Part shown: positions 11,201 to 20,067 of the stretch, piece by piece | Layout of the letters: each line of letters starts with the position of its first letter | Position numbering within the stretch: position 1 is the stretch's first letter | DNA from: Neocallimastix lanati (nom. inval.) | Lineage: Eukaryota > Neocallimastigomycota > Neocallimastigomycetes > Neocallimastigales > Neocallimastigaceae | Reading direction: 5' to 3' | NCBI GenBank assembly: GCA_016946835.1 | Contig: JACVTC010000094.1 | Location: 121,501 to 165,000 of the forward strand | DNA: 43,500 nt | Notes under the pieces: generated by a model | Databases searched by the model: none | What the model saw: the letters and a program-made list of their open reading frames with translations, nothing else | Told to the model about the DNA's origin: nothing | Program-made: the position numbers and the translations under genes

Positions 11201-13879
11201 ACTAAACGCAACGCCTATCCGATCCCAAGAATTAGTGCAGTGTTCGAAGCTATGAAAGGAGCAGTTGTGTTCTCCAAGTTCGACCTAAAATCTGCCTATA
11301 ACTTGGTACGAATTCGAGAAGGTAATGAGTACAAGACGGCCTTCAACACCAAGTTTGGACACTTTGAACATTTGGTAATGCCTTTTGGGCTAACCAATGC
11401 ACCAGCAGTGTTCCAAAGTTTCGTGAATGATGTCTTCAGCGAGGATATCGGGAAGTACTGTCAAGTCTACCTAGATGACATCGTCGTATATTCCAAAACT
11501 TTGGAGGAACATGTAGAGCATGTTCGAACGATTTTAAAGAAGCTGATACAACATAAACTCGTAGCTAAGATGTCCAAATGTGAGCTACATAAGTTAAAGA
11601 TCTCATTTTTAGGCCATGTGGTCAGCAAGGATGGTGTAGAGACTGACCCAGAAAAGATTAAGGCCGTGGCAGAATGGCCACAACCAGAAAATATCAAGCA
11701 GATGCAAAGCTTCTTAGGCTTTTGCAATTATTACAGGAATTTTATTAAGAATTTCTCTGAAATAGCCAAACCGTTATTTAAAATGACCTCAAAGAAAGAA
11801 AAATTTGAATGGAGCGAAGAAGGATTGGCCGCGTTTCACAAATTAAAGGAAATGCTTACCTCTCCCCCAGTACTAGCTTACCCTGACCACGAGAAACAGT
11901 TCTTCGTTGAATGTGATGCTAGTAATTACGCGATAGGAGGTGTGCTGTCACAGAAAGGAGACGATGGTACCCTTCATCCTATATATTATTATTCTAAGAC
12001 ACTTAGTAAGGCTGAAGTAAATTATTCGATTACAGAGAAAGAACTATTAGCCATTAAGACTGCTTTTACAGAATGGCGACACTTGCTTCAAGGTGCGAAG
12101 CATAAGATTATTGTTTATAGTGACCACAGAAATCTGTTGTTCGCTACCAAACCACAATTACTAACTCCTAGGCAAATTAGATGGCAAGAACTATTCGCCA
12201 CATACTGGTTTGAAATAGTTTACAGACCTGGGAAGAAAAATGGTAAAGCTGACGCCCTCTCAAGAGTTGAAACAGAGAAAACTGAGGGTAAAGAATTTGA
12301 TAAAGATAGTCTATTAAAACCCGATCAATTGGTAGGATTTGATGACGTAGATGGAGAAGCTAGTTATCTAGCCTTAGATACCAATTTCGTGGATGATATC
12401 AAGCAGGCCTACCGACAAGACAAAATGGCCCAAGAGATTATGAAAGATCTAGCAGAAGATGCCAGAAATAATTATAACAAGAAGCATTGGCTAGAAGTAG
12501 ATGGCCTTCTGGTTAGAAAGGAAAACCCTGAACAAATTTACGTGCCCACAACGTTCAGGAAAACAATTATTCAATTAAACCATGACTCGGAGTACGCAGG
12601 ACACTTAGGAATTGATAAGACTTCGGACCTAGTATCTAGGAATTTCTACTGGCCGAAGATGAGGAAGGATATATCAGGCTACGTGAAAGCTTGTAGAACC
12701 TGCGCTACTAAGAAGGATGATCGCCATAAAGAATATGGTACTGTGGTAAGAGTTCCGGTCGCAGAATTACCCTGGCAAGAGGTACAATTGGATTTTATAA
12801 CTGATCTGCCAGTGAAGAGTAAAGTAAGGACCAATAGTGGTTATGTTTGGGAAACGAAAAGAGCAGGTTGTATCTTAGTATGCTGCGATAAATTAACCAA
12901 GATGATACACCTGATAGGATTTAAACATGTGCCCAACGCTAACGAGACTGCTGACGCATTCCTAAAGGAGATTTACAGGTTGCATGGATTCCCTAAGATG
13001 GTTACAACTGATAGAGGAGTCCAGTTCACCAGTCAGGTATGGAAGGAGCTACTAGAGTTCTTCGGGACCGAAGTAAACCATGCTACCACTAGTCACCACG
13101 AGACAGTAGGCCAAGTGGAAAGGAACAATGCCTACGTAGAGACTTATTTACGGTGCTTTGTGGGAACCTACGAGGATGAAAGTTGGATGGACTACTTGTT
13201 CTTAGCAGAGTTCTGTTATAACAACAAAATCCACGCTTCTACCCAACAATCTCCTTTCCTCACCTTATATAACTACCAGGTACACAACTCCCCTAAGACA
13301 GCCGATTTAGTACACTCGTTAGGCGAAGCCAAAATGATCGATAGCTTTGCTCACAACTTGGGAAACCTAAAGCACATTCTAGAAATCGCCCAAACAAGAT
13401 ACCTGGATAATATGGATAGGACCCGTACAGATAATTACCCTAGGTACTGGTTGTTAGATAAAGTATGGCTAAAGAAACCTGAAAATTATGACGCGTTGCC
13501 ATTCTACAAACTTACAACAAGAAAATTCGGACCATTCAAGGTAGTTGGTGTCGACGAAGAAAAGAAGAATTATAGATTAGATATAAGTCGTTCACCTTTC
13601 CCAAATATGTACCCAGTGTTCCATATGAGTGAATTGGAACCATTCTACAACTTACCTAAAACATTAGTGCCGGCTCCTGCGGGAAACCAAAAGATAATTC
13701 ATATCCTTGGATCAAGGAAACACCAAGGACTTTATCAATACCTGGTTGCGTACCAGAATGATAAACAAGAGTGGGTCAACGCCTACGTGATCGACAACAA
13801 TCCTCACTACGCAGAATTGCTGGAGGATTACCAAGATTTTAGCTATAGCCAGTTCATCGCTAGCGTCGTCAACCATTAG
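8201..13879 (+). CDS. gag-pol: Gag-Pol polyprotein of Ty3/gypsy chromovirus
   Basis: One uninterrupted frame of 1892 residues encodes all retrotransposition functions. Gag has a Ser/Pro/Lys-rich start, a long coiled-coil (about 105-290) and a capsid domain (about 335-500). It then has a basic Asn/Lys-rich tail with no CCHC knuckle. The protease motif YDTGSQINM has its aspartate at 643. Reverse transcriptase follows with YLDD at 1090-1093. RNase H has its first aspartate at about 1239 (ECDASNYAIGG), and the tether ends at ADALSR. Integrase has the zinc-binding set H1461, H1468, C1498, C1501 and the catalytic triad D1531, D1604, E1640, a D-35-E spacing. The C-terminus (about 1830-1880) looks like a chromodomain, which in this group directs insertion to modified histones. 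All catalytic residues that I checked are present. Codon use is less AT-biased than the surrounding DNA. Gag and Pol must be separated by protease cleavage, since no frameshift or stop is present. Confidence 0.95.
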   Translation: MDKKNKSNKVPENTRKTTRSGSLKSSVGSVTAESSPTPVEAPPSRRQNTGDKKVTITPEKPAASKPKPAAAPEKSQPEASKPEASKPGTNQGKSSRKNVNAGAMDFAALLSKQMEDFKNMIISTQQQTAAMIEQMQNQSEMRFAKIEVELSNFIPAVDQRFGEVERRVEEEESSRQASVLKLQKVQAYLNQQLAESRDKEAAVKAEIKKIETYLDADQIKGKQIQQDLEDKGQKLYKIEEFLDANQERDKVHLNELEEKIEKLMAINQVQQQEIERLGKLALDAQNKDQASTSKPFPLHIDTKEARYGSYHHLTPPIMTRSAMEDVVMTDAYPVEYERDIPMFNGETGDVESFIDRLKRYFGRHQKYYQSEPTAMLYFIEDHLQGTAKKWYQMDEVFKQRDDPQPQRLMDRLLKEFKSERTLEEVKIAMLKLRHDWGKAYEYLSEFNRLSRILQLTDETKRLLLVQQVRPSVREAFYDLPAEKQILEDYVTCLRRCDTFPADYKDDYLERYEYNRERKIAIMALLGMMDPRRPSKDIEAKRRRNSDNRRGDKRDFSRKEPTKQNNYDKNKKDGYNHNSGKDFSTRPSEKQNYYKDSRTSSNNPIPKTALLMQDGYECEEFVPEAKISNLRTKEGLQDLNVLYDTGSQINMIHPQLAKEMGLKTEDRPLTFTTAAGKVLIPQVTEEFKIKIKLVEERTGKVKWYDFNTRCRLAEAMPRTIILGSRFMDRHLIYRKIDVHDQQPKVYKIDGERPGLPDVDSPEEYAGESIYMVQLPEEREEAVQKEIQPTARITKIINQVIDNQKLKDTVYELTRQYYRDRGIEYTMDYYDYLVDYDKWADWFKVQKTKNLKESEINKNPTESSAQKDSQTKDHLAMITQEDSVAETIRKVGLEKLLSIGEIINKYYGDLTEAFNEEIAEALPEHRPYDCKIELEPDAPLYKGAIYPTSPKEEKALKEYIDENLAKGFIRRSESPAGYPVLFVPKKSGELRLCMDYRKLNQWTKRNAYPIPRISAVFEAMKGAVVFSKFDLKSAYNLVRIREGNEYKTAFNTKFGHFEHLVMPFGLTNAPAVFQSFVNDVFSEDIGKYCQVYLDDIVVYSKTLEEHVEHVRTILKKLIQHKLVAKMSKCELHKLKISFLGHVVSKDGVETDPEKIKAVAEWPQPENIKQMQSFLGFCNYYRNFIKNFSEIAKPLFKMTSKKEKFEWSEEGLAAFHKLKEMLTSPPVLAYPDHEKQFFVECDASNYAIGGVLSQKGDDGTLHPIYYYSKTLSKAEVNYSITEKELLAIKTAFTEWRHLLQGAKHKIIVYSDHRNLLFATKPQLLTPRQIRWQELFATYWFEIVYRPGKKNGKADALSRVETEKTEGKEFDKDSLLKPDQLVGFDDVDGEASYLALDTNFVDDIKQAYRQDKMAQEIMKDLAEDARNNYNKKHWLEVDGLLVRKENPEQIYVPTTFRKTIIQLNHDSEYAGHLGIDKTSDLVSRNFYWPKMRKDISGYVKACRTCATKKDDRHKEYGTVVRVPVAELPWQEVQLDFITDLPVKSKVRTNSGYVWETKRAGCILVCCDKLTKMIHLIGFKHVPNANETADAFLKEIYRLHGFPKMVTTDRGVQFTSQVWKELLEFFGTEVNHATTSHHETVGQVERNNAYVETYLRCFVGTYEDESWMDYLFLAEFCYNNKIHASTQQSPFLTLYNYQVHNSPKTADLVHSLGEAKMIDSFAHNLGNLKHILEIAQTRYLDNMDRTRTDNYPRYWLLDKVWLKKPENYDALPFYKLTTRKFGPFKVVGVDEEKKNYRLDISRSPFPNMYPVFHMSELEPFYNLPKTLVPAPAGNQKIIHILGSRKHQGLYQYLVAYQNDKQEWVNAYVIDNNPHYAELLEDYQDFSYSQFIASVVNH

Positions 13880-13892
13880 TAGCTTGCTCCTT

Positions 13893-13903
13893 GGGAGAGG
13901 CCT
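13893..13903 (+). promoter_or_regulatory. Polypurine tract of chromovirus
   Basis: GGGAGAGG (13893-13900) lies three bases before the 3' LTR start at 13904 and would prime plus-strand synthesis. It is short, but correctly placed and unusual in local composition. Confidence 0.65.
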
Positions 13904-14460
13904 TGTAACAGATACATGGTAACTTCAAGCCTATCCAATGATAGTTCTTTGGTTACGTAACGTATCTCTAAACAGCTAGCAATTTCGGCTAATCAAATAA
14001 AATCTTTTGTTATTTTCGTACATTAAATTTTATTATTTTATAAATAATTATATAGTTAAATATCTATTTAAATATACTTTATTTAGTGATTAGTAAACTA
14101 AGTTAAATTAAATTATTTACCAATCATAATATTATTGACATGTATAAATAATAATTGAACTTGTAACTGTAACGCACTAGCGTTACTATTAACGTAAATT
14201 GTTATTATAAATATTAATATTGATAAATAAAAATATAATTATTAAATAAAAAATATTACTCAGTGTAAGCCCAGTAACTGATAACAAATAGAGTTATAAA
14301 GTACTGCGCTATACTCTAGTGTAAAAAGAAATAATAATTATAGAATTAATTAATTTAGTGTTTATTATCAACAACTCGAGTAGAGAGGTGTTAAGTTATC
14401 TTAGCCTTTAGATTTAATTATTATTCGTTATTTTAGTTAATAATAAACTTACCTTTTACA
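13904..14460 (+). repeat. 3' LTR of chromovirus
   Basis: Starts TGTAACAGATACATGG and ends TTACCTTTTACA like the 5' LTR, with roughly 20 scattered differences. The sequence beyond 14460 belongs to a foldback fragment. Confidence 0.92.
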
Positions 14461-14462
14461 AA

Positions 14463-14935
14463 TGATTTATACCTAATATTCTTAATCTACAAAAATTAAA
14501 TTTTGTAGAAGTGAATAAAAGGATAAATACTGAATAAAATTGATTTAAGAAATTTAAAAAAATAAATATGTTTTATTATTAAACACAAAAATGTTTTATT
14601 AAAAAAATTTATTTTTATTTTAATATTAATCTTTATTTATTTAATAATTAATTTTGTTTAAATTAATAAAATAATTGTTTAAACTAATAAAATAATAAAA
14701 TGAAATATTTATTATTTATACTAATTTATTTTAAATTTTAATAATAAAATTGATTATTAATAACTAATAAAATATATAATAATTTATCAAATAATTAATA
14801 ATCATAAAAATTGATTATTAAAAACTAATAAAATATCTATAATAATTTATTAAATAATTAATAATCATACTTTTTGATTATTAAAACTAATAAAATATTT
14901 ATAATAATTTATTAACTAATTAATAATAAAGAATA
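14463..14935. mobile_element. Truncated copy of the foldback element
   Basis: Begins TGATTTATACC and follows the left arm and loop of the element at 623-1381, including about three 62-bp loop repeats. It stops near 14935 without the right arm. It directly abuts the 3' LTR of the chromovirus, so the junction may record the recombination or insertion that removed the chromovirus target-site duplication. Confidence 0.65.
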
Positions 14936-15501
14936 ATTTATAAGAAATATTTACATGTTTTTATATTTTTCTTTGATTTTAAACTATTTACATTAAAAAT
15001 AATAAAATTAATAAAAGAGAAATAAAGAATAATTTATTATTAAATTAAACAATATTTACAATTAAAATGTTGATAAAGATGAGTTTTAAAATGTTATTTT
15101 AATTACAATTTGTTTATAAAAGTTGAGTTATAAAATAAATAAAATAATCATTATTTTAAATAAAAGTAACTTAAAAAATTATTTAACTATTTAATTTTAA
15201 TTTTGCGTTGTTTATAAGTTTGTTTATTTGTTGTTTATAATTTATTAAATATGTTTATTATTTTGTTTATTTGTAGTCTTAGAAAAATATTATTTATTAA
15301 TTTATTTTAGTTTTTAATTAAAATTATTAATGATTAATTAATTTATTATTATTTTATTTTAATTATTTTTATTTAATCAATTTTTCTTAAATATGGATTT
15401 AATTTTTTTTTTTTTAGAATGGATTAATTTTTGGGTTAAGTTAGACAGAATTTGTTTTTTTATTATTTATTTTAATTTAATAATTTTGTTATTTATCATA
15501 C
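14936..15501. other. AT-rich spacer without a gene
   Basis: About 570 bp of AT-rich sequence with poly-T runs between the foldback fragment and the inverted LTR copy. I see no reading frame or repeat of note. Confidence 0.5.
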
Positions 15502-16409
15502 TGTAAGAAATAATAATTATTTACTAATAAATAATTATTATTTCTTAGTCTTTATAATTATTGATAATAATTATAAATTTATTTAAATTATAATTAATTC
15601 ATACATTGAGATATTATTATCAAATTTATTATAATTGTAATTATTCATACACTTAAATAATATTAGAAAATTTATTTAAATAATTATTATATGTACACTT
15701 ATTAATATTATTAATTTTATTTAGTTATTCATTTAATTATCAAGTTAATGTAAACATTAGTTTTATTTATTTTTTACATTGTACATTTAAAAGAACAATT
15801 AATAAGTTTCTGTATTTTTTATAATTCTGTATTCTAGTTTAAAGATAGTTTTATGTTAATAAGTTTAGATTAGATTTTAAAAATAATATTTAGAAAGATA
15901 GAATAGAATAATTTAGATCATTCCGGTTATTATTGATTTTTCCTTTTATTAGATGATCTAAATTAAAATTTAGGAAATCGATATATTAAGGTTTTATCCA
16001 AATATAAAATAATATATTTGGTTTTACTTAATATATACGATGATCGATATGAATAGAATATCGATCAAAAAACTTATCTAGTTTTTTCTTCTAATCTTTT
16101 TCTAGATAAGATATTTTTTAAGATTAGAAAACCTTTTTATTTAACCTTATTTCCATAAAAAAATATAAATAAGGCTCTTGATTTCCCTTTAAGAAATCAA
16201 GAGTTATTATTATAAAAATATAGTTATAATAATAGCAATTTTATATTTTAAATTTTAATAAATTAATAAAACATTTTATTCAAAAAACATATTTCTTAAA
16301 ACCAAATTTATCTAAATATTCCTTCTTTTACTTTTTGTGTTGTTATTATAATTAATTTTATAATAAACTCTCTTTTTAGGTAAAGTTTTTATTTTTATTT
16401 TATTTCTCA
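15502..16409 (-). repeat. Inverted, diverged LTR copy of outer element
   Basis: Reading the minus strand, this segment follows the LTR at 16569-17459 from its TGAGAAA start to a ...TTCTTACA end (plus strand TGTAAGAA at 15502). The shared part includes GATCGATATTCTATTCATATCGATC and the region around it. Divergence is considerable. Together with the plus copy it forms a giant palindrome centred near 16490. No internal region is attached, so it looks like a solo LTR or a rearranged 3' end. Confidence 0.6.
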
Positions 16410-16412
16410 ACT

Positions 16413-16439
16413 TAATGAATTAGTCATTAAGTTGAAGTT
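16413..16439. other. Short perfect hairpin in the palindrome centre
   Basis: CAACTTAATGA and TCATTAAGTTG are 11-bp arms around a 5-nt loop between the two inverted LTR copies. Function unknown; it could mark a recombination or replication-slippage junction. Confidence 0.5.
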
Positions 16440-16568
16440 AATAATCATATTTAGTGATAGAACTTAGTATGATTATTACACATACTGTAATAATTTAATT
16501 ATAAAATTAATTAGAATTAAATTATTAACTACAACTTAATAATAACTAAATAATAATTATTATTAAAT

Positions 16569-17459
16569 TGAGAAAACAAAAAAAAGATAAATATACTTAT
16601 CTTCTATAAGAGAGAGTTTATTATAACTAATTATAATAAACTAATAACACAAAATTGTCAAAGAGAAAAGATTATTTTATTTTATTTTTTTTTTTTTTTT
16701 TTTAAATTTGTTTTTTATTAAAACTTACTTTATTAAAATAGAAATATAAAAATTTTATTAATGTTATTACTATATTATAATTGTTATAATAATAACTCTT
16801 GATTTCTCAAAGAGAATTCAAGAGCTTTATTTATACTTTTTTGAAAAATAAGGTTAAATTAAAAAATGTTTTCTAATCTTAACAAATCTCTTATCTAGGA
16901 AAAGATTAGAGAGAAAAACCTAGATAAGATTTTTGATCGATATTCTATCCATATCGATCATCGTATCAATTAGGTAAAACCAATTACTTTTAAAAAGTGA
17001 TTGGGAAAAACCCTAATTGACCGATTAGCTAATCTAATTTAATTGATCGAAAATAAAAGAATAAAATAATAAAAGATATTTCGACCATAAAATCATAAAT
17101 TTACAAATAAGGAAAATAACATAATAATGATATTAATAAACAAAATACAGAATACATTATTAAGTACATATTAGAATACATAATATATTTGTTTACAATT
17201 TAATTAAATAAATAAACTAAGACTAATAAATTTAATAATTAAATATATAATTAAATAAACTATAATTATTTATAAATGTATAAATAATAATTAATTAAAT
17301 AAATTTGTTGTATTAAATTAATGATTATTTAATATTGAGTTTAATAAATTATTAATAATATTTAAATGAATAAATATTATATAATTAAATAAAGTTATAA
17401 TTATAACTTAACTAAGAAAATATAATTATTTTATTTAAAAATAATTATAGATTCTTACA
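16569..17459 (+). repeat. LTR of outer element, complete plus-strand copy
   Basis: About 891 bp, starting TGAGAAAACA and ending TTCTTACA. Positions 16844-17459 match the window start (1-616). The length is inferred from where the inverted copy (15502-16409) and this one share a start; the exact first base is uncertain. Confidence 0.6.
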
Positions 17460-18268
17460 CATACAATGGTAGGGTTCATATAATTTTAGGAATATAATAA
17501 TAATTAACACAAATAATAAAATTACAATAAAAAAAATAATTTGTTTTAAAATCAATATTTATTTATTTAAATTTATAAAAGAAAAAATAATAATATAATT
17601 ATTTATTTAATAAAAAGAAAGTTATTGATTATATTTTATTTCACTAAAATTACATGTATTTATATTTTTTTATCAAATTAAAATTTGTAAAGCCTAACTA
17701 TTTTTTTAATAAACTAATTACTAATTATTTTTATAAATAAAACATTTAAATTGAAATTGAATTATTATTTTAGTTAATAATATTATTGTTATAAATAGTA
17801 GTTATATATTATTGAATTATTAATTATTTAATAATAGTTTAATACTAATATATATAAAATAAAAATAAAGAGATTATACAGAATATTTTATTGTGGTTTA
17901 GTTAAATTTAGTAATTAAAAATAAATTTAAATTGATAACGAAAATTTTAATAACTAATTAAATAGATTTGATTATTTTCAATATAACATAATACAAAAGA
18001 AATATAATATTAATATATTAAGTGGGCAAGGACAATATTCTTGGCTAAAGATTTTTAATACATTATAATGGAATCGGATCGATAATTCAAAAAGGAATTA
18101 TAAGTTAATTAGTGATTTATTAACTTAAGATTTCTATTTAGTAATATTTGAAGAATATTGGAAAGTTCCAATTATATAGAATAGAATAATCTATAAGGTT
18201 AGAATAATTTATATTATTCTAGCACAATTAGTATTATTTGTTCATTCTGTATTAACAAATACATAGTT
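17460..18268. other. AT-rich intergenic region before tRNA gene
   Basis: About 800 bp of AT-rich sequence between the LTR end and the tRNA gene. I see no reading frame and no repeat shared with the rest of the window. Confidence 0.5.
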
Positions 18269-18340
18269 GCCTGTTTGGCTTAGTGGTAGAGCGTCGCTCT
18301 TGTAAAGCGAAGGTCGGTGGTTCGATTCCGTCAATAGGCA
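18269..18340 (+). tRNA. tRNA-Thr (anticodon TGU)
   Basis: This 72-nt cloverleaf decodes ACA threonine codons. The acceptor GCCTGTT pairs with AATAGGC with one G-U, and the discriminator is A. The anticodon stem TCGCT/AGCGA encloses the loop CTTGTAA, giving anticodon TGT at 18301-18303. The T-arm GGTGG-TTCGATT-CCGTC pairs with two G-U wobbles. Internal A box (TGGCTTAGTGG, 18276-18286) and B box (GGTTCGATTCC, 18319-18329) provide the RNA polymerase III promoter. There is no intron. T-runs from about 18376 can act as terminator. It is the only tRNA gene seen in the window. Confidence 0.95.
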
Positions 18341-18904
18341 ATTATTTTAGTATTAACTATTTATTATTTTAATTTTTAAATTTTTTTTTATTTTAAATTT
18401 TTAATTTTTTAATTTTTATTTTAATTTTTATTTTAATTTTTATTTTAATTTTTTAATATTTTAATTTTTTTTTTTTTATTTTAATTTTTTAATTTTTTTT
18501 TTTTATAATGTTTCCCCTCGCCAAGTCATGGCTTTATTTTTTTATTTTTTTATTTTTAATATTTTATTTTTATTTTTTTTTTTTTTTTAGGAATGAATGG
18601 TTTAACACTTTATAAATTATTATTATTATTATTATTATTGTTATTATTATTGTTATTGTTATTATTATTGTTATTGTTATTATTATTATTATTAATGATT
18701 ATTAATGATTATGATTATTAATGATTATTATGAGGATGATGATAATTATAATTATTGTTGTTATTTAATAAGAAAGTCAAATAGATTCTATTTTAATGAA
18801 CCTTTTTTTAGTAATAAAAGGTAATAAGATGATTAATTAAAAAAAAAATCCTAACTACTATGATTAAAATAATACTTTTAATTTATATAAAAAATTCTTA
18901 TTAT

Positions 18905-18938
<34 letters not shown>

Positions 18939-19058
18939 CTTAGAGAATAACTTTATTTAATTTAAAATAATAATAAAATTACATAATTTTAATGGAAAAA
19001 TAACAAATAAAATACATGAAATGAAAATATTATATATTATATAATTATAATTATAAAA
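18341..19058. repeat. T-rich low-complexity DNA with (ATT)n/(TTG)n microsatellite
   Basis: Runs of T interrupted by A (18350-18590), a TTA/TTG trinucleotide stretch (about 18618-18700) and further T runs (18906-18935). No gene is visible. Confidence 0.7.
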
Positions 19059-19063
19059 GTGCG

Positions 19064-19385
19064 TTAGAAGTAATAGCCTCTAACTTTTTCCCATTCCTCA
19101 ATGATAACACCATGTCCGTTTATTGCGAGTAATAATTTCAGTATTAGTGTTATCAAAACGAATCTGTATCAGATCTTTCACCATCGGGGAGGTGAAAATT
19201 CATGATTTATCATTTCGAACGTCGACGCTCTTTGCAACGATAGATTCAATTTGATTCAACTGGAATACCATTTTATCATCAATCTTAAAAAAAAAAAAGG
19301 ATCGACAAATTAATGGTATTACATTTGTTAGAAACACCGCAATCCCCCACAAAAATACGAAACCGTCGATGAAGTTGAACTTTGT
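19064..19385 (-). pseudogene. Decayed protein-coding fragment, unrecognised
   Basis: On the minus strand a reading frame has protein-like composition (for example FNFIDGFVFLWGIAVFL and SPMVKDLIQIRFDNTNTEII) and moderate GC. It is broken by one TGA (at a likely TGG) and a frameshift. Shifting frame near 19120 gives a natural-looking end, NGHGVIIEEWEKVRGYYF, then TAA at 19064-19066. The change of composition and the codon pattern argue for a once-functional gene. I do not recognise the family. An A/T run at 19287-19299 could be a degenerate intron boundary. Confidence 0.45.
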
Positions 19386-19582
19386 TTAAAAAAAAAATAT
19401 TTGACAACTAATTGTCTTTATTCCTTTATCATTAACTTTTATTTTTTCTTTTATATATTGAACGTCCCGCCAAGAAGAGCACTTCTATATAAAATAATAA
19501 CTATTATGATTATCATAATCCTTTTCCAAATCTAAAGAAACATCCAAGGATTTTTTTTTTTTTTTTTTTTGTTCAATTATCA

Positions 19583-19789
19583 TTGCAAATTTTAAAAAGA
19601 GATCATCTAGAAGAGGTAAAAAAGATTTATTTCTGTAATTTTCCAATACTTTACAGGCAAAGATTACTAACACCACAACAAGGGCAACATTTAAGGCAAT
19701 CTTCTGAAACTATTTTTCTTTTAATGGAAATACTCATATCATATTATAAAGCACACCTAATTCGCGAAATTCAAAAGAATCCCAATTGA
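19583..19789 (+). pseudogene. Possible gene remnant, unrecognised (68 codons)
   Basis: A short open frame with non-repetitive composition, LTPQQGQHLRQSSETIFLL followed by MEILISYYKAHLIREIQKNPN in part. There is no clear ATG; the frame opens at TTG. A GTAAAA...TTTACAG pair at 19615-19658 resembles a small intron, but the joined frame does not continue, so it is probably fortuitous or the gene is dead. It ends 25 bp before the target-site duplication of the next element. Confidence 0.3.
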
Positions 19790-19817
19790 TACTTAGGATA
19801 ATGAAATGTTAAGTTTT

Positions 19818-20053
19818 TGTTAAAATATAAATATTGAAGTTTTGTATATATATAATATTAAGGAGTTTTGTGATATATTTTAATATATATTTTCAAGTAT
19901 AAGACCAATAATATATTTATGTAACCTTAATAAAATAACTATAAATATTTTATAATATAAATCTCTTCAACAATAACTCCTTTTAATAAAAAACACGAAA
20001 TTAGATTCTCACATTTTTAAAACATAATCAAAGGAGATTTCTTATATTTAACA
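19818..20053 (+). repeat. 5' LTR of copia-like element
   Basis: 236 bp, TGTTAAAATATAA at the start and TTATATTTAACA at the end, giving short inverted termini. No difference from 24629-24864 was found on reading both. Confidence 0.9.
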
Positions 20054-20067
20054 GATTAAGAGTCTCA
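20054..20067 (+). promoter_or_regulatory. Primer-binding site for a tRNA-Lys(CUU) half
   Basis: GATTAAGAGTCTCA begins at the first base after the LTR. Its reverse complement, TGAGACTCTTAATC, is the anticodon stem and loop of tRNA-Lys(CUU), with loop CTCTTAA. The RNA 3' end would fall near position 40 of the tRNA, so a tRNA half cut in the anticodon arm would be the primer, as known for copia. Confidence 0.7.

Larger units (their letters stand above)
6905..14460 (+). mobile_element. Full-length Ty3/gypsy chromovirus, self-priming type
   Basis: A 7.56-kb element with LTRs of 558 and 557 bp (TG...CA), a leader with an 11-nt self-complementary primer site, one long gag-pol frame and a purine tract before the 3' LTR. 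The LTRs differ at roughly 20 positions by eye, so it is not brand new, yet the coding frame is intact. The 5-nt flanks (AAATA left, AATGA right) do not match, so there is no visible target-site duplication; the right flank abuts a foldback fragment, which suggests later rearrangement. A single fused reading frame, self-priming and a C-terminal chromodomain together resemble the Tf1/sushi branch of chromoviruses. Confidence 0.9.
1..17459 (+). mobile_element. Nested LTR-retrotransposon block (outer element, Ty3/gypsy-like)
   Basis: The sequence at 1-616 recurs almost unchanged at 16844-17459, in the same orientation and ending at the same TTCTTACA. Between these direct repeats lie a leader, a gag gene and a truncated pol gene, so I read the repeats as the LTRs of an old retrotransposon whose 5' LTR is cut by the window edge. 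The body is interrupted by a foldback element, a whole chromovirus (6905-14460), a second foldback fragment and an inverted LTR copy. No target-site duplication can be tested because the left end is outside the window. The pairing of these two LTRs as one element is inference; recombination between different copies could give the same picture. Confidence 0.6.

Noticed and set aside
1-17459. DIRS-type element because of inverted terminal repeats
   Set aside because: No tyrosine recombinase is present; the intact polyprotein has a DDE integrase and normal TG...CA LTRs, and the inverted copy is better read as a separate LTR.
18269-18340. Targeted insertion of the retroelement block next to the tRNA gene
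   Set aside because: The LTR end is about 800 bp away, far from the few-base or fixed distances seen for Ty3- or TRE-type targeting.
19615-19658. Small intron GTAAAA...TTTACAG
   Set aside because: Joining the flanks breaks the reading frame, so it is not supported.
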